A DNA stretch of 32,965 nt from an uncultured Alphaproteobacteria bacterium (lineage in GTDB: Bacteria; Pseudomonadota; Alphaproteobacteria; Parvibaculales; Parvibaculaceae): positions 1-32,965 of the forward strand of contig CAISYL010000159.1 of NCBI GenBank assembly GCA_903889655.1. The letters are read 5' to 3'. Made by a program: the position numbers and the translations under genes. Every line of letters starts with the position of its first letter. Within the stretch, counting starts at the first letter, position 1. Below the pieces are notes generated by a model. It did no database searches. It was given only the letters and a program-made list of their open reading frames with translations, and had not been told where the DNA came from. Below, one piece after another: positions 17,647-28,810 of this stretch.

Positions 17647-18159
17647 TCACTCCTCCACCTCGACCTCGCTCTGCCCATAAGGTGAAAACCCCATTCGCTG
17701 ATAGAGCGGCAGCGCGGCGGGATGGTCGAGGGTGCAGGTCTGGACGATCAGGCGGTCGGGGGTTTTCGTCCAGGCGAGCGATATCGCTTCGCCGAGCAGA
17801 AACCGGCCCAGGCCCTGTTCGGTGAATTCCGGCACTAGCCCCAGAAACGAAAGCTCCGCCTGCGGCATGTTTCGGAAGTCGAGTTCGAAATAGCCGACCG
17901 GTGCGCCGTTGACATAGAGGACGTAGATCTCGACCGCATCGTCATGGACGATGGCGGCCAGCGCCTCGTCGGGCAGGTTACGGCGGCTGACCCAGACATA
18001 GGGCCGCCCGACCGTCATGTAGAGATATCGGTAGAAGTGCAGCGGCGGCTTCTCAGCCCGGAGCAGCGCATATTTGCCGAGCGGGCGCGGCGCGGGCGCG
18101 AGCCGTGGCGGCGCCTTCATCTCGAGATGGGTGACCGTCGTTCTGTGAAGCTTGCCCAT
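17647..18159 (-). CDS. GNAT family N-acetyltransferase
   Basis: YVLYVNGAPVGYFELDFRNMPQAELSFLGLVPEFTEQGLGRFLLGEAISLAW...TCTLDHPAALPLYQRMGF. Start (MGKLHRT) chosen to avoid overlap with the upstream gene. Confidence 0.9.
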   Translation of the reverse strand: MGKLHRTTVTHLEMKAPPRLAPAPRPLGKYALLRAEKPPLHFYRYLYMTVGRPYVWVSRRNLPDEALAAIVHDDAVEIYVLYVNGAPVGYFELDFRNMPQAELSFLGLVPEFTEQGLGRFLLGEAISLAWTKTPDRLIVQTCTLDHPAALPLYQRMGFSPYGQSEVEVEE

Positions 18160-18175
18160 CCCGCTGCGATCCGCC

Positions 18176-19024
18176 TCAGGCTTCGATGGGAAGGCCCTTG
18201 GCCGCGCCCCATTCCGCCCATGAGCCGTCATAGACGGAGGTGCGTCCGTGGCCGAGAACGGCAAGGCCGAGGGCGAGGATGCAGGCGCTGACGCCGGAGC
18301 CGCAGGTCGTGATGACAGGGCGCGCGAGGTCGATGCCGGCATCGTCGAAGAGCCGCACGAGCTGTTCGCGCGACTTCAGCGTGCCGTCGGCATTGACGAG
18401 ATTTGCGGAGGGGAGGTTGAGGCTTCCCGGAATATGGCCGCCCTTGAGGCCGGGACGGGGCTCCGGTTCCTCGGCGCGGAAGCGGCGGCCCGAGCGCGCA
18501 TCGAGCACCTGCTCGGCGCAGGTGTCGAGATTGTGGAGCATCGCTTCCCTGTCGCGAACGATCAGCGTGTTGCGGCGCGCCGTGAAGTGCCGCGAGCTGT
18601 GACGCGGGCGCATGTCGTCGAGCGGCCGGCCCTCGGCCTTCCATTTCTTCAACCCGCCGTCGAGCACGACAACATCGTCATGTCCCATGACGCGGAACAT
18701 CCACCAGACGCGCGGCGCGCTGAAGAGGCCGGCGCCGTCATAGACGACGATGCGCATGCCGTCGCCGAGACCCATCGCCCGCATGCGCGACGAGAACTTT
18801 TCAGGCGAAGGCAGCATGTGCGGATAGGGGCTGTCGGTGTCGGCGATCTCGTCGATGTTGAAGAAGACGGCGCCCGGAATATGCCCGCGCTCATATTCGT
18901 CGCGCGGATCGCGCTGCGCCTGCGGCAGGTACCACGAGCCGTCCACGACGCGCACATCCGGCGCATCGAGATGCGCGGCCAGCCATTCGGTGGTGACGAG
19001 GGGGGACTCTACGGTCTGCGGCAT
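18176..19024 (-). CDS. sseA: 3-mercaptopyruvate/thiosulfate sulfurtransferase
   Basis: Two rhodanese domains: DEYERGHIPGAVFFNIDEIAD, GLKGGHIPGSLNLP, catalytic loop TTCGSGVSACILALGL. Start MPQTVES. Confidence 0.92.
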   Translation of the reverse strand: MPQTVESPLVTTEWLAAHLDAPDVRVVDGSWYLPQAQRDPRDEYERGHIPGAVFFNIDEIADTDSPYPHMLPSPEKFSSRMRAMGLGDGMRIVVYDGAGLFSAPRVWWMFRVMGHDDVVVLDGGLKKWKAEGRPLDDMRPRHSSRHFTARRNTLIVRDREAMLHNLDTCAEQVLDARSGRRFRAEEPEPRPGLKGGHIPGSLNLPSANLVNADGTLKSREQLVRLFDDAGIDLARPVITTCGSGVSACILALGLAVLGHGRTSVYDGSWAEWGAAKGLPIEA

Positions 19025-19050
19025 GGGGTCCTTCGGTGGTGACGATGAAA

Positions 19051-20049
19051 CTAGAGCCAATCCGGCGCCGGAAGATTCTTCTCTTTCAGGAAGGCCGGGT
19101 TGAAGAGCTTGGTCTGATAGCGCGTGCCGTAATCGCAAAGGATGGTGACGATGGTATGTCCCGGCCCGAGCTGGCGCGCGAGGCGGATCGCCCCCGCGAC
19201 ATTGATGCCGCTCGATCCGCCGAGGCAGAGGCCTTCATGCTTCAGCAGATCGAAGATCAGCGGCAGCGCTTCCTCGTCGGGGATCTGATAGGCCTCGTCG
19301 ATCGGCGCACCTTCGAGGTTCGCCGTGATGCGGCCCTGGCCGATACCCTCGGTGATCGAGCTGCCTTCGGCCTTCAACTCACCATGCTTGTAGAAATTGT
19401 AGAGTGCTGCGCCCATCGGATCGGCCAGCGCGATGGTGACGTCCTTGTTGCGCTCCTTGAGTGCGATGGCGATGCCGGCCAGCGTCCCGCCCGTGCCGAC
19501 GGCGCAGGTGAAGCCGTCGACCTTGCCGCCGGTCTGCGCCCAGATCTCGGGGCCGGTCGTCTCGATATGCGCCTGCCGGTTCGCGACATTGTCGAACTGG
19601 TTCGCCCAGATGGCGCCGTTCGGCGACTTCGCCGCGAGTTCGTCGGCGAGGCGGCCGGAATATTTGACGTAGTTGTTCGGGTCCTTGTAGGGGACCGCCG
19701 GCACCTCGATCAGCTCGGCGCCGCAGAGGCGAAGCATGTCCTTTTTCTCCTGCGACTGCGTTTCCGGAATGACGATGACGCTCTTGAAGCCGAGCGCATT
19801 GCCGACCAGCGCGAGGCCGATGCCGGTATTACCCGCTGTGCCCTCGACGATGGTGCCGCCGGGCTTCAGCGCGCCTCGGGCGACCGCGTCCTTGATGATG
19901 TAGAGCGCGGCGCGATCCTTGACCGACTGGCCGGGATTGAGGAACTCCGCCTTGCCGAGAATTTCGCAGCCCGTCGCTTCGGAGGCGGCCTTCAGCCGGA
20001 TCAGCGGCGTGTTGCCGATGGAGTCCACGAGGCCCTGTCTGATGTCCAT
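19051..20049 (-). CDS. cysK: Cysteine synthase A
   Basis: SIGNTPLIRLKAASEATGCEILGKAEFLNPGQSVKDRAALYII, EGTAGNTGIGLALVG, CAVGTGGTLAG, GGSSGINVAGA. Confidence 0.93.
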   Translation of the reverse strand: MDIRQGLVDSIGNTPLIRLKAASEATGCEILGKAEFLNPGQSVKDRAALYIIKDAVARGALKPGGTIVEGTAGNTGIGLALVGNALGFKSVIVIPETQSQEKKDMLRLCGAELIEVPAVPYKDPNNYVKYSGRLADELAAKSPNGAIWANQFDNVANRQAHIETTGPEIWAQTGGKVDGFTCAVGTGGTLAGIAIALKERNKDVTIALADPMGAALYNFYKHGELKAEGSSITEGIGQGRITANLEGAPIDEAYQIPDEEALPLIFDLLKHEGLCLGGSSGINVAGAIRLARQLGPGHTIVTILCDYGTRYQTKLFNPAFLKEKNLPAPDWL

Positions 20050-20151
20050 TTTCTTCTGCTTCTTGTCGTGAAGGCGGCGGCGAGAGGTTCGATCCGCAAC
20101 ATACGGACGGAGGGAGGAGGGTTCAAGCTGCGAGCGCCTTGCAGCCCCGAT

Positions 20152-20766
20152 TTACTTAAACTTTGATCTATTGGCTGCAACCCACTGAATCATAAGGAAA
20201 GTCTTTGCATCACGAATGCGTCCGTCTTCCGTTGCGCGCTGCGCTTCGGCGAGCGGCACGACGACGGCGCGGATGTCTTCATGCTCATGGGCGAGGCCGT
20301 GAATGCCGCCGATGCGGGAAAGGTCGGCCCTGGCCGCATAGACATAGGTGCGCTCGCCGTAGCCACCCGGCGAGGAATAGAGCTTGCCGATCAGCACCGG
20401 CTCGTCGATGGCGCAGCCGGCCTCTTCCAGCGCCTCGCGCCTGGCGACCTCGGGCGGTGTCTCGCCGGGATCGACGATGCCGGCCACCGCCTCGATGAGC
20501 CATGTCGCCTCGTCCCAGACGAGGCCGCAGGTGCGGAACTGCTCGATCAGCACGACGGCGTCGAGCACCGGGTCGTAAGGCAGCACCATCGAGACTTCGG
20601 CGATCGTGTACATGTCGCGCTGGACGACGTCGGACCATGTGCCGTCGAAACGGCGATGGCGAAAGGTGAAACGCTCCAGCTTGCCCCAACCCCGGCCGAT
20701 AAGTTCGCGTGAGCGTATCTCCACGTCGGCAAGCGTACGCGGCGTCGGGATCAGGCGGTCTTCCAT
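20152..20766 (-). CDS. NUDIX hydrolase (ADP-ribose pyrophosphatase-like)
   Basis: Nudix box GIVDPGETPPEVARREALEEAGC. An upstream in-frame start at 20799 is also possible. Confidence 0.9.
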   Translation of the reverse strand: MEDRLIPTPRTLADVEIRSRELIGRGWGKLERFTFRHRRFDGTWSDVVQRDMYTIAEVSMVLPYDPVLDAVVLIEQFRTCGLVWDEATWLIEAVAGIVDPGETPPEVARREALEEAGCAIDEPVLIGKLYSSPGGYGERTYVYAARADLSRIGGIHGLAHEHEDIRAVVVPLAEAQRATEDGRIRDAKTFLMIQWVAANRSKFK

Positions 20767-20850
20767 GAGTGGCTCCGGCTTCTTCCGTGCGGAAGACAAT
20801 GGGAGTCGGAGTTTAGTCAGCGCCTCATGGCTTCGCCAGAGCGCTCCGGT

Positions 20851-21048
20851 CTATTTCGCTTTCTGCCTGGACTGAAGCTCCGGCGGGACGTCTTGGGTGC
20901 AGAAAGTGGCCCCGCCGCTTGTTGTGCCGCATTCCCAACCTGGGCCGAGATTGCGGCTGTTCCACGGATCCTTGTCGCCAAAGATCACTATGAAAAAGCC
21001 GGCAACAATAAATGCGCACACAAGCAAAAGTTTTATCGGGGTGTCCAA
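20851..21048 (-). CDS. Small single-pass membrane protein (65 aa)
   Basis: MDTPIKLLLVCAFIVAGFFIVIFGDKDPWNSRNLGPGWECGTTSGGATFCTQDVPPELQSRQKAK: one TM, then a Cys pair. The overlapping 78-aa ORF in another frame looks less protein-like. Confidence 0.6.
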   Translation of the reverse strand: MDTPIKLLLVCAFIVAGFFIVIFGDKDPWNSRNLGPGWECGTTSGGATFCTQDVPPELQSRQKAK

Positions 21049-21064
21049 TTCGCTTCCTCATCCT

Positions 21065-21094
21065 GCGGAGGGTTGGTTCAGCACCAACATCCGC
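21065..21094. terminator. Hairpin immediately downstream of cfa
   Basis: GCGGA-gg-GTTGGT-TCAGC-ACCAAC-a-TCCGC, starting 3 bp beyond the cfa stop. No T-tract on the minus strand. Confidence 0.5.
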
Positions 21095-21097
21095 TCT

Positions 21098-22360
21098 TTA
21101 CGGCTTCGCCAGAGTGACCTGCGTGACATCGATCTGGCCAGCGCGGAAACCCGCCTCGCAATAGGCGAGATAATATTCCCACATACGGCGGAAGCGCTCG
21201 TCGAAGCCGAGGGGCTGGATTTCGGGCCATGCGGCGCGAAACCTTTGCCGCCAGAGTTTCAGCGTCTCGGCATAGTCGAGGCCGAAATCCAGATTGCCGA
21301 CCCAGGTGAGACCCGCCTTCGCGACCTGTTCCTTGAGTACCGTGGGCGAGGGCAGCATGCCGCCCGGAAAGATGTAGCGCTGGATGAAATCCGCGCCCTT
21401 GCGGTAGCTCGCGAAGACGCCGTCCTCGATGGTGATGATCTGGAGCCCGGCGATACCGCCGGGCTTCAGGCAGTCGCGCACTTTCGAGAAATAGGCCGGC
21501 CAGTATTCCTCGCCGACCGCCTCGAACATCTCGATGGAGGCGATGCGGTCGTAGGTCTCGCCGACGTCGCGATAATCCTGATAGCGGATGTCGACCTTGT
21601 CGGAGAGACCCTTCGCCGCGATGCGCTCGCGGGCGAAAGCAAGCTGCTCCTTGCTGATGGTGATGCCGGTCACACGGCAGCCGATCTCGCTTGCGGCGAA
21701 TTCCGCAAAGCCGCCCCAGCCGGAGCCGATCTCCAGCAGGTGATGCTCGCGCCTGAGGCCGATACGCTCGGCGAGCGAGCGATACTTGTTGGTCTGCGCC
21801 TCGGAGAGATCCTGCCCCGGATGCGTGAAGCGCGCCGAGGAATAGGTCATGGTGCGGTCGAGCCAGCGGCGATAGAAGGCATTGCCGAGGTCGTAGTGAG
21901 CTTCGATGTTACGCTTCGAACCGCTCTTCGAATTGCGCCGGAAGAGATGATAGATCCGCGCGCCGAACCGGACGAAGGGAAGCCCCGCAAGCTTTTCGCG
22001 CAGCGCGTCGCGATTGCGCGCGAAGAGTTCGAGAAAGGCGGTAATGTTGGGGCTGTCCCACATGCCGTCGAGAAAGGCTTCGGCCGCGCCGAGATCACCG
22101 CCGGCAAAGAAGCGCCGCGCGAGACCGAAATCCCTGATCTCCATCACCGCTTCCTCGCCGGGCTCACGGCCGGAGAAACGCAACCGCCGCCCGTCGGGAA
22201 GGACGATGGTGAGGACGCCGCGCTTGATGTTGAGAAGCACGCGGAAGGCGAGGCGCGCGAGACGCGGCAGTCCGTCGATCAGCCCGATATTGGCACTCGT
22301 CACCTCGACCGGATCGGCGAGGGCACCCTTACGCATGTGGTCAACGGAGATACGGGTCAT
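21098..22360 (-). CDS. cfa: Cyclopropane-fatty-acyl-phospholipid synthase
   Basis: SKSGSKRNIEAHYDLGNAFYRRWLDRTMTYSSARF...LLEIGSGWGGFAEFAASEIGCRVTGITISKEQLAFARERI...SIEMFEAVGEEYWPAYF. Confidence 0.95.
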   Translation of the reverse strand: MTRISVDHMRKGALADPVEVTSANIGLIDGLPRLARLAFRVLLNIKRGVLTIVLPDGRRLRFSGREPGEEAVMEIRDFGLARRFFAGGDLGAAEAFLDGMWDSPNITAFLELFARNRDALREKLAGLPFVRFGARIYHLFRRNSKSGSKRNIEAHYDLGNAFYRRWLDRTMTYSSARFTHPGQDLSEAQTNKYRSLAERIGLRREHHLLEIGSGWGGFAEFAASEIGCRVTGITISKEQLAFARERIAAKGLSDKVDIRYQDYRDVGETYDRIASIEMFEAVGEEYWPAYFSKVRDCLKPGGIAGLQIITIEDGVFASYRKGADFIQRYIFPGGMLPSPTVLKEQVAKAGLTWVGNLDFGLDYAETLKLWRQRFRAAWPEIQPLGFDERFRRMWEYYLAYCEAGFRAGQIDVTQVTLAKP

Positions 22361-22516
22361 GTCAGCCCCCTTGCGTCAACGGGATCACTATAACGGCGGT
22401 ATCGCCATCGTTCCATCTCGTTACGCACCGGAGGCGGCGACGGTTCAGGGGTTCTTTTGCCCGCCCCGGATGCTAGTTTCGGCGCGCGCGGATGCCGCGC
22501 CCCACTGAGTCGCCTG

Positions 22517-24347
<1,831 letters not shown>

Positions 24348-24349
<2 letters not shown>

Positions 24350-24384
24350 AGGGCCCGACCGCGCTTGGCGCGATCAGGCCCTTT
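24348..24384. terminator. Hairpin between recQ and convergent tRNA-Asn
   Basis: AAAGGGCC(24348-24355) pairs with GGCCCTTT(24377-24384), with inner CGCGC/GCGCG-type pairing. The A/T flanks make it potentially bidirectional. Confidence 0.65.
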
Positions 24385-24389
24385 GAAAC

Positions 24390-24464
24390 TGGCTCCCCGG
24401 GCCGGATTCGAACCAGCGACCGATCGGTTAACAGCCGATTGCTCTACCACTGAGCTACCGAGGA
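24390..24464 (-). tRNA. tRNA-Asn(GTT), CCA encoded
   Basis: Reverse complement TCCTCGGTAGCTCAGTGGTAGAGCAATCGGCTGTTAACCGATCGGTCGCTGGTTCGAATCCGGCCCGGGGAGCCA. Anticodon GTT. Confidence 0.97.
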
Positions 24465-24609
24465 ATATCCCGCCGGATCAAGCCGGTGAGGACGTGCGGT
24501 GCTATAGCAAAGTCGTCCGGGCCGTACCAGCCCAAATCTTGCCACCGGACGCAACTATAACCAAGTCCTGTTGAAGCGACGTAAACCAGAACCTCGGGTG
24601 CAGGAAAAC

Positions 24610-24849
24610 ATGGCCTTCGTACGGGTTGGCAGCAGAAAAATAGCGGTTCCAGGCTCGCCCTGGATGCGCAAGACGGCGGGCGTGGCTCTTGTCGGCGGCG
24701 GTGTCCTTGGATTCCTGCCGATTCTGGGCTTCTGGATGTTGCCGCTTGGCGTCGCCGTGCTGTCCGTTGATTCGCATCCGATCAGGCGGGCGCGGCGCCG
24801 GACGGAGGTCTGGTGGGGCCGCCGGCGGACCGACAAGCCGGCGCCCTAG
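24610..24849 (+). CDS. Small predicted membrane protein
   Basis: MAFVRVGSRKIAVPGSPWMRKTAGVALVGGGVLGFLPILGFWMLPLGVAVLSVDSHPIRRARRRTEVWWGRRR: two short hydrophobic segments and a basic tail. Confidence 0.7.
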   Translation: MAFVRVGSRKIAVPGSPWMRKTAGVALVGGGVLGFLPILGFWMLPLGVAVLSVDSHPIRRARRRTEVWWGRRRTDKPAP

Positions 24850-25937
24850 TCGACGGACGCTCCGGCAAGCGGCTTCGCCAGCGCGAAGGGCTGGCCGCTC
24901 AGCAGCACTTCCACGATCCGGACATCCTGATAATCGCCATTGAGCGAGACGCGCGGCAGCGCCGTCATCCGCGCCGCATGGCTTGGATGCAGAAGCCCCT
25001 TGCGGGTCGTCGTCGCCGAAGCGAAGCCGAATTCCCCCGCCAGCGCGAAGTCGCGGATGCCGGCCGAAGCCGGATCGCCATAGGGGTAGGAGAAGTGCCG
25101 GGGGCGACGGCCCAGTTCCGCTTCATGACGGGCAAGACCGCGCGCGATCTCGTCGCGCGCTCGGTTCTCGGGAAGCCTGGCCAGTGCGAAGTGGCCTGCC
25201 GTATGTGCCTCGATGCGGGCGAGCGGATTGGCGGCAAGCAGCCGTACTTCGTCCCAGTTCATCGCCAGTTCGCGGGTCAGGGTGCTCATATCGACGCGCT
25301 GCTCCACCGCGAGGCGGTGGATTTCGGCTCGCATCGCATCCTCGGAACCCGACCGGAGACGCCAATAGATCGCGGACCATGCGGCGTTCTTTTCCACCGT
25401 CGTTGCGCAGGCGATCGTCTCATCGCCCTCTGCGAACCGGACGCGCAGCTTATGCGCGCGCGCGATGACCCGTTCCAGAGCCACCCACCACAATTCGGCG
25501 GTGCCGTCGGGCAGGTCAGTCGCCAGATAGACCGTGAACGGAACGTCATGCCGTGAGAAGACGGGCGCCGCGTTCGTCAGATTGTCGCGATAGCCGTCAT
25601 CCAGCGTGAAAACGACGAAGGGTTTTGCGAAGTCTCTCTCCTGAAGCCTGCGCACAGCCTCATCTAGATCGACGAAATCATAACCAATCTCGCCAAGTCG
25701 CCGGATCGTGGCGTCGAGAAAGGTGGGGGTGATTTCGAGGATGCCGTTCGGCGTGAAATTCGAACCGTCCGGCTCGCGAACACGATGCAGCATCAGGATT
25801 GCGCCGACGCCCGCCAGAGACTTCGGCGCAAGCCGATACATACCGCTCGCGTGAAGGGCGAGCAGGGCCTTTTTTGTCCAGCCGCCCGGTCGGACCGCCG
25901 GCGACCGCAGCATGGGGGCCTTCGCGACCTCGCTCAT
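24846..25937 (-). CDS. Polysaccharide deacetylase (NodB/CE4 family)
   Basis: ILMLHRVRE, FTLDDGYRDN (NodB motif 1), HTAGHFALARL (motif 2), RHFSYPYGDPASAG (motif 3). Confidence 0.92.
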   Translation of the reverse strand: MSEVAKAPMLRSPAVRPGGWTKKALLALHASGMYRLAPKSLAGVGAILMLHRVREPDGSNFTPNGILEITPTFLDATIRRLGEIGYDFVDLDEAVRRLQERDFAKPFVVFTLDDGYRDNLTNAAPVFSRHDVPFTVYLATDLPDGTAELWWVALERVIARAHKLRVRFAEGDETIACATTVEKNAAWSAIYWRLRSGSEDAMRAEIHRLAVEQRVDMSTLTRELAMNWDEVRLLAANPLARIEAHTAGHFALARLPENRARDEIARGLARHEAELGRRPRHFSYPYGDPASAGIRDFALAGEFGFASATTTRKGLLHPSHAARMTALPRVSLNGDYQDVRIVEVLLSGQPFALAKPLAGASVD

Positions 25938-26075
25938 TCCAGCCCTTTCGGTTAACGGCCAATCCTAGCACGGCGTTTGCAATCAGCCTGGCATGGCGAG
26001 AATGCGCGTCCGGAATTGAGAAAAGATTGATCCAGACGGACCGCGGCGAGCCAATAAAAAAATAAACGTTCCAAG

Positions 26076-27401
26076 TTGATCCATCAGCAAGGCGAGGCCC
26101 CCGTGAAGCCGCTGAAGAAAACCAGAGACGCCATCGAGGCGATCACCCGAATTAACCAGTCCGGTCTTGCCGGCGCGGGCCCGGCTCATCGAGCCACCGG
26201 CCGCGTCATCAGCGGGCCCTGGGGCGCGAAGCCTGAGGTGCTCCTGTCCGTCCATGCCGATTTCGAGGCGCTGCGCACCGCCTGGACGTCGCTCGAGCGC
26301 GACGCCGACTGCACCGCTTTCCAGACCTATGCGTGGCTCTCGGCTTGGTTCCGCAATATCGGCGCCCGGGAAGGTGTCGAGCCAGCAATCGTCGTCGGCT
26401 GGAACGCCGAAGGCGAGGGCGATGCTCTATTCATCCTGCCGCTCGGCCTGAAGCGCGGCGTCTTCGGTACGCGCCTCGTCTGGCTCGGCGGCAGCTTCTG
26501 CGACTACCAGGCGCCCGTGCTCGCCAGAAGCTTTTCGCGTCAGGTGCGCCGCGACCAGTTCAAGGCGCTATGGACCGAAATCCGCGCCGCGCTGCCGGAC
26601 CATGACATTGTCGAACTGAACCGCCTGCCCGAAATGATCGGCGGCCAGAGCAATCCCTTTCTCGCTCTCGGCAACGTGACGGCTCACGCCTCCAACGCCC
26701 ATATGACGCGCCTCCAGCCGACATGGGATGCCTATTACGGCGCCAAGCGCTCGTCGGGCAGCAAGAAGCGCGACAAGCAGAAGCGCCGCAAGCTTGAGGA
26801 ATCGGGCGCGGTCGAGCTGATCACGCCGGAGAGCCGCGAGGAAATCGCTCGCACCGTCGATATGCTGATCGAGCAGAAGACCGCGACCTTCGCCCGCATG
26901 GGTGTCGCCAACCCCTTTGAGAAGCCCGGCGTGCGCGACTTCTACATGGAACTCGCGACCGACGCAGCAGCTGAAGGCCTGATCCATGTCTGCCGCCTCG
27001 AAGTCGGTGGCAAGGTCGCGGCAGCGAACTGGGGCGTCAGCTTCGGCGGTCGCTACCACTACGTTCTGGCGAGCTATGCCGAGCAGGAAGAATTCGCCCG
27101 CCGCGGTCCCGGAATGATCCAGCTGATGGATCTTATGCGTCACGCAACCGAGGCCGGCCACACCGAATTCGACTTCACGATCGGTGACGAGGCTTACAAG
27201 GGCGATTGGTGCGAGGTCGAAATTCGCCTCTACGACCATGTCGAGGCCGTGACCGTCCGTGGCTGGTTGTCGCTTCTTCCGGCGCTCGCCTATCGCCGGG
27301 CTAAACGCTTCATCAAGCAGACGCCGGTACTTTGGGAGGCGTTCACCCGCCTGCGCGCCGCCGTGGGCGCTTTGCCGCGCCTGGGTGCCGCCCAGGGCTG
27401 A
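26076..27401 (+). CDS. CelD/BcsL-type GNAT acyltransferase
   Basis: FQTYAWLSAWFRNIG...RDKQKRRKLEESGAVELI...MIQLMDLMRHATEAGHTEFDFTIGDEAYKGDWCEVEIRLYDHV. The start may instead be GTG at about 26103. Confidence 0.88.
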   Translation: MIHQQGEAPVKPLKKTRDAIEAITRINQSGLAGAGPAHRATGRVISGPWGAKPEVLLSVHADFEALRTAWTSLERDADCTAFQTYAWLSAWFRNIGAREGVEPAIVVGWNAEGEGDALFILPLGLKRGVFGTRLVWLGGSFCDYQAPVLARSFSRQVRRDQFKALWTEIRAALPDHDIVELNRLPEMIGGQSNPFLALGNVTAHASNAHMTRLQPTWDAYYGAKRSSGSKKRDKQKRRKLEESGAVELITPESREEIARTVDMLIEQKTATFARMGVANPFEKPGVRDFYMELATDAAAEGLIHVCRLEVGGKVAAANWGVSFGGRYHYVLASYAEQEEFARRGPGMIQLMDLMRHATEAGHTEFDFTIGDEAYKGDWCEVEIRLYDHVEAVTVRGWLSLLPALAYRRAKRFIKQTPVLWEAFTRLRAAVGALPRLGAAQG

Positions 27402-27427
27402 CGACGGCCCGAAGGATGTAAGCCAAG

Positions 27428-28810
27428 ATGGACGCCATGGTGCTTCCACAACCCCTGAAGCGGATCGGCGAGACGATCGCCGCCCGGCTTGCCGACGGCC
27501 ATCTCGCGACGGTCGTTCGCGGGGCTGGTCTCGTCATGGCCATCCGCATCGCGGGTTCGGCCATCGCGCTCCTGAGCCAGGTGCTGCTTGCACGCTGGAT
27601 GGGCGCCTTCGAATACGGCATTTTCGCCTATGTCTGGGTCTGGGTCATCATTCTCGGCATTCTCGCGCCAATGGGCTTCGGCACATCGACGCTGCGTTTC
27701 GTGCCGGACTACACGATCAACAGGAAATGGCGCCGCCTCGCGGGTATCCTCGATGCCTCGTGGCGCGTCGTCGCCGTGCTCGGCATCGGCTTCATGGCGG
27801 TCGGACTTCTCGCGATCTTCATTCTGCGCAACGAGCTTGAACCCTATTACGTGCTGCCGCTGGTTCTCGCGATGCTCTGCGTGCCGGGTTTCGCGCTCGG
27901 CGACACGCTGGAGGGCACGGCACGCGCTTTCGGCTGGGTCGGTCTTGCGTATCTGCCGGCTTATATCGTCCGTCCGCTCGGCATCGTCGTCGTGGGCGGA
28001 CTGGTCTATCTGTTCGCCGGCGAACTGACCGGCGTCGCAGCCGTCGGCGGCGCGCTGGCCGCGACATTCGCGACGCTCGCCGTGCAGCGCTTTGTGCTCT
28101 CGCGCCGCATCGCCCGGACAGTGCCGAAGGCCAAACCATTTCTTCATACGAAATACTGGATCGCCGCTTCCATGCCGCTGGTGCTGGCGGAGGGTCTTTA
28201 TCTCGTTCTCCTCAATACCGACATAGTGCTGCTCGGCTATTTCGTCGATCCCGATCACGTCGGCATTTATTTCGCCGCGACGCGGATCGTGAACCTTATC
28301 GTCTTCATCTATTTCGCGGTCGCCGCGCTCGCCGTTCCGAAATTCAGCGAGCTGCACGCGGCGGGCGACAGGGCCGGCCTCCAGACCTTCGTTCACAACA
28401 TCATCCAATGGATTTTCTGGCCGACGCTGGCCGCCGCCGCAATCATCCTGCTCGGTGGAAAATTCGCGCTCGGCCTCTTCGGTCAGGATTTCAGCGCCGG
28501 TTTTCCGCTGCTGGCCGTGCTGATGCTCGGCTTCATCGCCCGCGCCTCAACGGGACCGATCGAATATCTGCTTAACATGACCGGCCATCAGAATATCACC
28601 TCGGCCGTTTATGGTGGCGCGGCACTGCTCAACATCGCGCTGAACCTCGTTCTCGTGCCGCATTTCGGATTGATGGGCGCTGCCGCCGCGACCGCTACGG
28701 CGCTCGTGGTCGCAAGCTTCTGCCTTTTCCTTATCGTCCGCCGCCGCCTCGGCATCACGGCCTTCGTCTTCGCCTCGGGCAAGGCCACGGCGGCACTGGA
28801 GTCGAAATGA
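27428..28810 (+). CDS. Polysaccharide flippase (Wzx/MATE-like)
   Basis: About 12-14 TM; AGSAIALLSQVLLARWMGAFEYGIFAYVWVWVIILGILAPMGFGTSTLRFVPDY...TDIVLLGYFVDPDHVGIYFAATRIVNLIVFIYFAV...LLNMTGHQ. Confidence 0.92.
   Translation: MDAMVLPQPLKRIGETIAARLADGHLATVVRGAGLVMAIRIAGSAIALLSQVLLARWMGAFEYGIFAYVWVWVIILGILAPMGFGTSTLRFVPDYTINRKWRRLAGILDASWRVVAVLGIGFMAVGLLAIFILRNELEPYYVLPLVLAMLCVPGFALGDTLEGTARAFGWVGLAYLPAYIVRPLGIVVVGGLVYLFAGELTGVAAVGGALAATFATLAVQRFVLSRRIARTVPKAKPFLHTKYWIAASMPLVLAEGLYLVLLNTDIVLLGYFVDPDHVGIYFAATRIVNLIVFIYFAVAALAVPKFSELHAAGDRAGLQTFVHNIIQWIFWPTLAAAAIILLGGKFALGLFGQDFSAGFPLLAVLMLGFIARASTGPIEYLLNMTGHQNITSAVYGGAALLNIALNLVLVPHFGLMGAAAATATALVVASFCLFLIVRRRLGITAFVFASGKATAALESK

Noticed and set aside
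20050-20151. Possible riboswitch upstream of cysK
   Set aside because: Only a short GCTGC/GCAGC stem was visible; no recognisable SAM, cobalamin or other riboswitch core.
20897-22393. 498-aa plus-strand ORF opposite cfa
   Set aside because: Antisense shadow; cfa on the minus strand has unambiguous methyltransferase motifs.
26027-26083. TTGATCCA direct repeat (26027-26034 and 26076-26083) upstream of the first GNAT gene
   Set aside because: An 8-mer pair spaced 49 bp, with the second copy overlapping a possible TTG start. Too weak to distinguish from chance.
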